Origin: Azolla caroliniana
Lineage: Eukaryota; Polypodiophyta
Length of the DNA stretch: 64,000 bases
Reading direction: 5' to 3'
NCBI GenBank assembly: GCA_043228905.1
Contig: JBHGNT010000021.1
Span: 2,356,001 to 2,420,000 of the forward strand
Each line of letters starts with the position of its first letter. Positions within the stretch are counted from its first letter, which is position 1. Of this stretch, positions 56,864 through 64,000 are shown one piece after another. Both the position numbers and the translations under genes were made by a program. The notes beneath the pieces were generated by a model that was not told where the DNA came from, made no database searches, and worked only from the letters and a program-made list of their open reading frames with translations.

Positions 56864-56909
56864 CACAAGAACTATGTTTGTTGTCTGCCTGGCCGGACTA
56901 GCCTCAACA
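56704..56909 (-). repeat. 5' LTR of the second Copia element, shortened
   Basis: Contains a long GA run (about 56811-56860) and ends next to the primer site. The middle is deleted relative to the left LTR. Confidence 0.75.
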
Positions 56910-57285
56910 CAGGTGTCTATCCGACACTTCTCCAAAGGGGTGGTAAGGATTGGATGCTAGGTTACACGCGTAAGATGATTACAATTAAGCACAGACGGTA
57001 AAACAATACGAAGATACAGATAAACACGCAATAATTACTTTTGTATTACTTCCATCAAAACCTTTACAAATCATCGGATCCTTTTATAGGCATCCGGCAA
57101 GGTTACAATCGGTGCGCTTAGGCAACCGGCATCCGAATCGGTCCGGATCCGGATCGGTACAACTGTACCGGATCCGTCCCTCTGAATAATAATTATACTA
57201 TTATTTACTTCCTATTATCCGATCCGACTCCGCCTTCCCACTTGTCCTTGCTCTTCTGACCGGTCAACACATGGCACGTCCGTGG
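56910..57285 (-). repeat. Probable 3' LTR of the right-edge Ty3 element
   Basis: A GC/AT-mixed stretch with a minus-strand TATA (CCTATAAAAGGATCCG near 57077-57092) and palindromic CGGATCCGG words. It probably begins, in element direction, at TGTTGACCGGTC near 57270. The far boundary next to the Copia LTR is not certain. Confidence 0.45.
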
Positions 57286-57319
57286 GAAAATGCCTTGCAC
57301 TTCGAATCCACTCCCGGCC

Positions 57320-60239
57320 TCATTCTTCCTCCAAAATATCGAGCACACTCTGCTCGATGGGGTCAAGTGGTGCTTCTGCCTCCAATTCCTGTTCCTTACC
57401 TGCCTGGTCTCCGACCTCCGGTTGGGTTGGCTGTTCCGTAAAAATTTGCTGCTCCGGCTCTGCTTGATTCTGTGGTGCCGGTGCTTCCTCACCGCTCCGT
57501 CCGGGTTCTTCCTGTTCTCCCTCCGTTCCAGGCTCTGTTATGTTACTAGTGTCGCTTTCTCCGGTCTCGACTGGTCGGCTCGGTGCACCTTCTTCCTCTG
57601 CTCTGGTGTCTTCCGGTCTCAGCTCTTCTTCTTCTCCGGCATCGATCTGCTCCTGCTCTTCTTGATTTCCTTCGAACGGAAGTTCTTCTTCGGGTATTCC
57701 TTGTCGGGGTTGTTCGGTGTCGGTTGGTTCAACTTCAGCCGGTCGCTCTCCCTCACTTATAGTGATTGGCGTCGTTCTTCCCTTGGCTTCCTGTCATAAC
57801 CGGTCCTGCTCGTATTTCTCCAACTCCAACTGAGTTGCGAGCTGCCCGTCATCCAACCTCTCTACCAACCCTCAGATTTCTTTGAGATGTTCTTCCGCTA
57901 AAGCGTAGAAATCCTCCGACAATTCTTCCCGAATGGCGACGATACTTTCTTCATCCATCTTGTAGAACTTGTCACCGGTCTTCCTCCGCTTCTCGGCATC
58001 AGCTCGAAGTGTCTGCAGCTCGGCTGCCTGTTGTGACCACTCCTTCCATAGCTTTTCCGTACTTTCGTTGATGCTTGCCTGAGCTCGGGTACTCCAACCT
58101 GACATGATGAGCTTGATCCGGTCAACCCCCGCCTTAGCATGCGCATAAGCTTCTTGCTTTTCCTTCCTTGCCCGTTTTATAATGTCGGCCATTATCTGAG
58201 CCTGGGCCTCGTAATCCGCTTTCTGCTTTTCATAGGTACTTTGCAGTTTGTTGATCGTGAAGGTCGATCTTTCCTTTTCTTCATTCCTAATCTTGGTCAG
58301 ATCCAGCTTTTCCCACCTTAGCGCCTCTAATTCCTTCCTTCTCTCCGTCGCTTGGGTTATTTCCGCCGACAATGCTTCCTTTTTGGCACTGACCTCGTCC
58401 ATTGTCTTAGCCAGGTCTAATCGGGTCTCTTTGAGCTATTCTTTCAGCTTCTCTATTTGCCGGTCGTAGTTTGCTGCCCGTTTCTTGTTGTCCGACTCGG
58501 CCTGCTTGTGATCTTGGTAGAGACGGTCGAAGTCCTCCGTCTTCTGCTTCAGGCGTCGGCCTACCTGAGCTCTTAACCGGTCGTCCCGGTCCTTCTGTTG
58601 TCGGAGTTCTTCCTGCGGTCGTTCTATCTCCTGCTCGGCATGTCGACGCAGTCGGTCTTTCTCCTTTTGCAGCTTCTCTTTTTCTTCTTGCAGTCGGTCA
58701 TTAGTGGCTCGGCCTTTCCGGAGTCCTTCTTCCATTTTCCGTCTATCATCCTCCACCGCTTTCCGTTGCTCCCTTTCTTTTTCCCTTAATGCCTCCTGAG
58801 CTTTTAACTCCTCTTGTAAGGTTTCTATTATTTTTTCGGTCTCAGGGCCAGTTTGCAAGGCTACCGGTTCCGGTTCCGGTTTTGGTTGCTTCCTTGTTGT
58901 CCCGATCGGCTCGGTGACAACTTGTGCTTGTTGAATTCCTTCCCTTGCCTGCAACAACTCCCCTTGCAATTCCTCGATCTGTGTTCGGAGCGCGACCAAC
59001 TCCTGAGTTGTTGTATGCGTCAGATGTTGCCTACACGTTTCTTCTTCCTCTAACTGGTCCGCTACTCCTGATAACTGCTTCGAAAGCCATCTCAGCCATT
59101 GTGGCTTTGTGCTTCCTGTGTCGGGGTAGCCTTGCTCACTTCTACTCCTTAACTCAGGCTGTTTTTCCGGCCTTTTCTCTGGCTCCGGCGCTTGTTCATT
59201 CCTCTTCTCTGGGATGACCGGTTCTCTGAAGTCCGGCAAAACCGGTGTCGGTGCTGCTTCCCTCGGTATGGGTTCCGGTACTACTTTCGCCTCGGCTACT
59301 GGAGGTGGTCCTTGCGCCCTCTGCTGAGTTTTGTCAACTGGTGGAGCCGGTCCTTTCGCCCGTCTCTCCCGACCTTGTCTTGCTGGGAGTCTTACCAGTG
59401 GTTCGGATGAGTCTTCTGTTTCAGCTTCCTCCTCCGGTGCGGCTACCAGACGGACCTTTTGTATAAAGACCTTTGGTTCCGGTTTCGGCCGTCGCAACGT
59501 TATATTGATTGGTTTGAGCGCTACCGGTTCCTCCTCGGCCGATTTCCCTTTGCCTTTTCCTGCCGGTTTTGCCTTTGTTGCCGGTTCCTGTTGCTGTCGG
59601 GATGGTCCTTCCCCCCGCTGTTCTGCTTCTTCCTGGGTCCATCCGGGGGTGTGTTTCTCCAGGATATGTGCGCTTTGTGACCTTTTTCGGCGTCGTCTCT
59701 TGCCGACCTCTTTTCTTTTGTTTGATGGGGAGCACCGGTGGGACTAGCACCGTTAGCCATTGTGCTATCCCGGCCCATGGCTTTTTTCCTTCCACAAGGT
59801 TCTTGATGCCCTCCTTCAATCCTTCGGTTATGAAATGGAGCCAGTCCACTTGTAATCCTTTGTACGTTGCAATTAAGAACGCTGCCCGGTACCTGGGTAT
59901 GGCCGGGGGACGAGAATTCACGAATCCGTATTCCATCATGGCGCGGGCCACTTCTCCGAACAACAGGTTCTCTCCGCCCTGTGTACGGTACGCCTTGCTG
60001 CTAATGGAATACTCACCGAAATATTCGAACAGGATTTCACTTGAAGGGTTTTCGATCGTTTGAAGTCCTCCTGCTTTTATCCCCGTGAGCACCTGCACCG
60101 CTCCTTCCGTGATTTCTGATAAATCAATCGATGTTGCCGCCTGCTCTGGTTCTGCGTGTGGTGGAGCGTCGGCGATCCGCAGCAATCCTTCTAACCCGTT
60201 CTCCCTCATCCATTGGCGTGCCTCCTCCGACAGTGCCAT
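57320..60239 (-). pseudogene. Unrecognised ~970-codon ORF between Ty3 pol and 3' LTR (coiled-coil protein)
   Basis: I do not recognise this gene. It starts at MALSEEARQWMRENGLEG (60239) and ends DPIEQSVLDILEEE (57320), 2920 nt, i.e. one net frameshift, which I place near 59690-59720 in CGCCGAAAAAGG. Stops: TAG at 58436, TGA at 57872 and 57794, each one transition from Gln or Arg. The first ~170 residues look globular (SSEILFEYFGEYSISSKAYR, FLIATYKGLQVDWLHFITEG) with a possible resemblance to plant retroelement gag-like or 'putative plant transposon' domains. A Pro/Glu/Lys linker follows, then a ~300-residue coiled coil (EKIIETLQEELKAQEALREK, NDRLQEEKEKLQKEKDRLRR), and finally a Glu/Pro-rich acidic tail. 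No transmembrane segment, so not envelope-like. Confidence 0.7.
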
Positions 60240-60636
60240 TGGTTCGAATTCTTCTTCTGTTGTCCGTTGTTCGGGATCGTGATGTGTGTGCGTTGTGCAT
60301 CGGATCGCTCTTCTGTGCTTCTGCGCCTGTGTGTAGGAAAATTCGTAAAAAGTAAGGCCTTCGCAAGCCTGTGTCTTATATAGTGGCTTTTGCCTCGAGC
60401 CGCCCTTTTTCGTTTCTCGCGCATGTCCATCTCCCGCCATAATTAGTATGTCCTTTCTTGCTTGCCGCGTGTGAGTGCCCACGTTCCATGCTTTAAATAG
60501 CAAGTACGCGCACGTCCTTCTTTACTGCATGGCGCCTCTTCGTTGCATGGTGGCGCTCCCACCTCTTGTGATCTCCCCATCACTACTATGATTTTTTTTT
60601 TAATTTTTTTTAATTTTTCTGTTTGTTTGGACCACG
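60240..60636. other. Spacer between Ty3 pol and the extra ORF
   Basis: Includes a T-rich run near 60591-60620. An in-frame extension of the extra ORF upstream to 60503 exists but lacks protein-like composition. No gene. Confidence 0.4.
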
Positions 60637-63600
60637 TCATTTTCTGGTCCCCCCCGATTTGTTCGGGTCGGTTCGCGCTGATACCGGATCCTTCTGTCGG
60701 TTTTCCGGGATAGTCTTTGTCAGTATCGGTGTCGGTTCTTCCTCGGTTCGGATATCTGCAGCAGCGTTTGTTGGTGTCGGTTCTTCATCTTGCCGGATTT
60801 CCGGGTTTTTCTTGAACGGGTTGGCTGGCATATTTCCCTTACACGGCTTTAGCCGAAACCCATTTGCCCACTTACCGATGACTTCTCCAGACAACGTGCG
60901 GAGCTGATACGACCCATTGTACTCCTTGGTGATCCAGAACAGTCCGGTCCACCGAAACCGCAACTTTCCCGGCATGTTCCCCATCTGTGTCTGGAATAGT
61001 AGCACCGGTTTCCCGACTTCGAACTCCTTTTCGTTGCCACGCCGGTGTCGGTCCACGAAAGCTTTTCTCCTCCTTTGCTCCAGTTCGAGTTGTAGTAAGC
61101 TGGCTATTCAGTTTTCTTCTAATTCCAACAACGTCGCCAGCCGGATTCGTTCGGACTCCTTCTCACTTAAGCGCTCCTTTACCTAGATCCGTAAGCTGGG
61201 GATCTGGAACTCTACCGGCATGACCGCTTCTAAACCGAATGCTAGTCGGAACGGGGTTGTCCGGATGCTGGTTTTGTATGTTGTTCGGTACGCCCATAGC
61301 GCGCTTTGCAATTTCGTATCCCAGTCGGTCCGGTTCTCGTTGACGATTTTTCGTAGGATGTTCTGCAAAGTTTTGTTCGTTGATTCCGCTAGTCCATTGG
61401 CTTGAGGGTAGTAGGGAGTACTCCTTTTATGTACCACCGCGTAAAATGACGTCAGGCTTTCTACTACCTGCCCGAGAAAATGTCCTCCTTGGTCACTTAT
61501 AAGCTCGATCGGGCATCCATACCGGCACCATATGCACTCGTACAGGAACTTTGTCGTGGACGCGGCCGTGTTGTCCCGTAAGGCCTTTGCTTCTACCCAT
61601 TTGGTGCAATAGTCGGTCGCCACTATGACATATCGATTTCCGGTTCGCATTGCCGGTGGCTTGAAGGGACCGACAAAGTCCAAACCCCACTTTTGAAACG
61701 GTTCCAATGGCAAGACCGGGTGGTGTGGCATCCGGGCCTGCTCCGTGGGTTGGCCCAGTCGTTGACACAAATCGCATTCTCTGCTATACTTCATGGCATC
61801 TTTTAGGGTGGTGGGCCACCACAGTCCGCTCTACCATATTTTCCGAGCGGTTGCGTCGCCGGCATAATGCCCACCGGCAATTCCACAATGGGCTTCCCTG
61901 AGGATTAAATCCTTCTCATCGCTCCGCACTGCTCGTCTCCAGATGCCATCTGCCCCCTTGTGATAGAGGGTGTCTCCAACCAAGCAGAAATGTCTGCTTC
62001 TTATTGCTACCCTTTTCCTTTCATCGCGGTCCATGTTCTCCGGGGGTACTCCGGTGCTCAGGAACTGATGCATCTCAGTTAGCCACGTGTCTTTATCGGC
62101 TACCGTTGCATCCGTTGCCGGTTCCGTCGTGATCCGGAACAACTCGGCGTCGGGGAACTCATCCTGGACGCCGTCCCTTGCTTCTCCGGATTCGAGTCTG
62201 CTTAGGTAGTCCGCTACCGCATGCTGCGCCCCGGGTCGGTGGAAAATGTCGAATTCAAATTCCTGTAACAACAATGTCCATCGTGCAATTTTTCCCGTCA
62301 GGGATGCCTTCGAGACTAGGTGGAGTAGTGCCGAATGGTCGACATGGAAGGAAAACTTCCTTCCGAGCAGATAGTGCCTGTACTTTGTGACACTATACAC
62401 CATTCCCAATGCCTCGCGTTCCGTCGTAGAGTAGTTCCGTTCGGCTTTTGAGAGTTTCCGGCTTGCGTAGTACACCGGTCGGTACCATTTCGGCTCCGTG
62501 AGTTGCATCAGAACGCTGCCGATTGCTACGTCCGACGCGTCGACGAGGACGTGAAAGCTTTTACTCCAATCCAGCGGTTGCACCACCGGAGCTTGCGACA
62601 GCATAACCTTCAACGCTTGGTAGGCTTCCTCCTCCGTCTCCGCCCATAGGAAGGGTACCCTGTGTACGGCAGTATGTAATGGTGTAGCGAAGTCTGCGAG
62701 GTGCCGTATCATCCGGCTATGCCACCTTATTTGGCCCAGGAACCGGCTTAAAGCCTTTGCGTTATTTGGTGCTGGTGCCTCGAGAATCGCCTTGACTTTA
62801 TCCGGATCTACCGCGATTCCTTCCTTACTCACCACGTGCCCTAGTAAGTTGCCGCTTGCCACTCCAAAGACGCACTTGGCCGGGTTCAGACTCAACCGGT
62901 ACTCGCGGCACTTCTCCAAGCACAGCCGGAGGTGATCGAGATGCTCTCCGTGCCAGCTGTAGACCACGAAATCGTCAAGGAAGACCTGCATAAAACCGGG
63001 GATATATTCCCCGAAAATTTCCATTATTATCCTTTGAAAGGTCGTTGGAGCCGTCTTTAGTCCGAACATCATCACGACCGAGACGAACACTCCCCATTCC
63101 GTAACGAACGTTGTCTTCTCTTGGTCGGCCGGGTTCATTCGTATTTGGTTGTAGCCGCTAAATCCATCCAGGAAGCTGTAAACTTCGTGGCCGGCTACCG
63201 CATCTAACACCCCGTCCGTAAATGGTAGTGGAAACGCATCGGTCACTGTTGCGGCATTTAGTTTGCGATAGTCCACGCATACCCGGATTTTGCCGTTCTT
63301 TTTCGGGACCACCACTATCGGACTCAGCCAGGTTGCCTACTTGACCGGTCGGATAAATCCAACCCGGAGGAGCTTATCAATTTCCTCCTTCACCTTCGCC
63401 GCATAATTCGGATTCATCCGGTACCTGCGTTGAGCGATCGGTTTCGCGTCCGTACTTAGGTGAATTTGGTGCTGATAGAGCTGGGGGTCCAGCCCTCGCA
63501 TGTCTTCGTACGACCACGCGAACACATCCTTGAAGTCTATTAATAATGCTACCATTGCCTTCTTTTCTTCCTTCGGCAATTCCTTTGCGACATTTACCGG

Positions 63601-63954
63601 TCGGGGCTTGTTTGTTGTGCCGAGGTCCACCTCCTCTAGTTGGGATGCTTTTACCCTTTGGGATATCGTCATTTCCCTCTCTAGGGATTCCTGCGCTTGT
63701 CGCAGTTCCCGGATCGCCGCTTGGTCCGGTTCGTCCGGCGTCGTAATGTACGGTTCTACTGCCGCCGTGATATCCACCTCAAATAGTGGGACGATTCGTG
63801 GGTGTTCCTCGAGGTACCGCTCGACTTCCTCGTCCGGTAATCCCTCCAACATGTTGATGCTTTCCGCATACAATGGAGTTGCTTCCTTACTGGCGATCAC
63901 CCGTGGTTGCGTCGTTACTCGTACCTTTGTTTTCCCTCGCCGGAATGTGATCAT
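60637..63954 (-). pseudogene. Ty3/gypsy pol at the right edge (RT, RNase H, integrase; non-chromovirus)
   Basis: Read right to left. Pre-RT region from 63954 (MITFRRGKTKVRVTTQP). RT with VVVPKKNGKIRVCVDYRKLN, FLDGFSGYNQIRMN and catalytic VFLDDFVVYSW near 62965. RNase H VDASDVAIGSVLMQ near 62520 and HVDHSALLHL. Integrase zinc finger (H-H then CDLC) near 61900-61750, core GLDFVGPFKPP, LISDQGGHFLG and QANGLAESTNK. C-terminal GKPVLLFQTQMGNMPGKLRF and FRWTGLFWITKEYNGSYQLR, ending at 60637 without a chromodomain. In-frame stops at 63337, 61831, 61183 (TAG) and 61108 (TGA) all fit CAG or CGA transitions; otherwise the frame holds. RT style suggests the Tat/Athila side of Ty3. Gag lies off the right edge. 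Confidence 0.85.
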
Positions 63955-64000
63955 GTTCTTTTGCCAGTTTTGCTTGATATGCGCCGTTCGCAGCCATGGT
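63955..64000 (-). other. Continuation of the right-edge Ty3 element
   Basis: The sequence continues into the gag-protease side of the element beyond the window. Nothing separate is seen. Confidence 0.4.

Larger units (their letters stand above)
50606..56909 (-). mobile_element. Second Copia element, split by a solo LTR
   Basis: Right LTR 56704-56909 is followed (leftward) by the primer site TGGTATCAGAG (56693-56703 on minus). Gag-protease-integrase-RT-RNase H comes next, then a GAGGGGGAG tract and left LTR 50606-50988 (TGTTGAGAGAC...TTTCTACA on minus). The LTRs differ in length through internal deletions (383 versus 206 bp), and the flanks ACGAA and CAGGT do not match, so the right end is probably rearranged. 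Gag and LTR are related to the Copia fragment at 32242-33446. Confidence 0.85.

Noticed and set aside
57320-60239. Interpretation of the extra Ty3 ORF as an envelope gene
   Set aside because: No signal peptide or transmembrane segment; composition is coiled-coil and acidic.

Overview
This is nuclear DNA of a land plant. The left ~30 kb is AT-rich. It holds three multi-exon genes, all on the minus strand, with large introns, scattered LINE and tRNA-derived SINE-like fragments and many microsatellites. The right ~34 kb is markedly more GC-rich and is almost entirely nested LTR retrotransposons. The best clue to the organism is a complete homologue of DNAAF1/ODA7, the axonemal dynein assembly factor. 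Flowering plants and conifers have no motile sperm and are not expected to keep this gene, so the window points to a plant with swimming sperm (fern, lycophyte, cycad or Ginkgo). The sequence does not let me choose among these; the microsatellite and retroelement content makes me lean weakly towards a fern.

Layout. 746-7565 (-): first two coding exons of eIF2B delta, separated by a ~5.9 kb intron holding two dead LINE copies; the rest of the gene lies beyond the left edge. 7.8-14.7 kb: intergenic, with a large diverged inverted repeat at 10.0-12.2 kb. 14736-18078 (-): DNAAF1 homologue, 11 exons, 367 codons. 20204-26422 (-): purple acid phosphatase, 8 exons, 469 codons, intact, with a LINE fragment in its 3.4 kb first intron. 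27-29.6 kb: SINE-like units, a LINE 3' end and a palindromic MITE-like element.

From 29.6 kb onward: a decayed chromovirus (29.6-32.2, -); a Copia LTR plus gag (32.2-33.4, +); a Ty3 LTR fragment (33.4-33.9, +); a Copia element with a ~1 kb internal tandem duplication (33.9-40.6, -); an older Ty3 element (40.6-50.6, -) split by a very young chromovirus (43693-49362, +; LTRs identical apart from one CT unit, target duplication CTATC); a second Copia element (50.6-56.9, -) split by a solo LTR (52050-52867, target duplication CTTAG); and a Ty3 element running off the right edge (~56.9-64.0, -) that carries an additional ~970-codon coiled-coil ORF between pol and its 3' LTR.

The three host genes do not form a pathway: translation initiation control, flagellar dynein assembly, and secreted/vacuolar phosphate release. 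The most interesting material lies in the retroelements. The young chromovirus appears to be self-primed: the predicted 5' end of its transcript is complementary over 12 nt to the site just downstream of the LTR. It also carries a tRNA-like module inside the LTR. The Ty3 element at the right edge has an unrecognised extra ORF. Every premature stop I checked in the older elements is explained by a single C-to-T or G-to-A transition.
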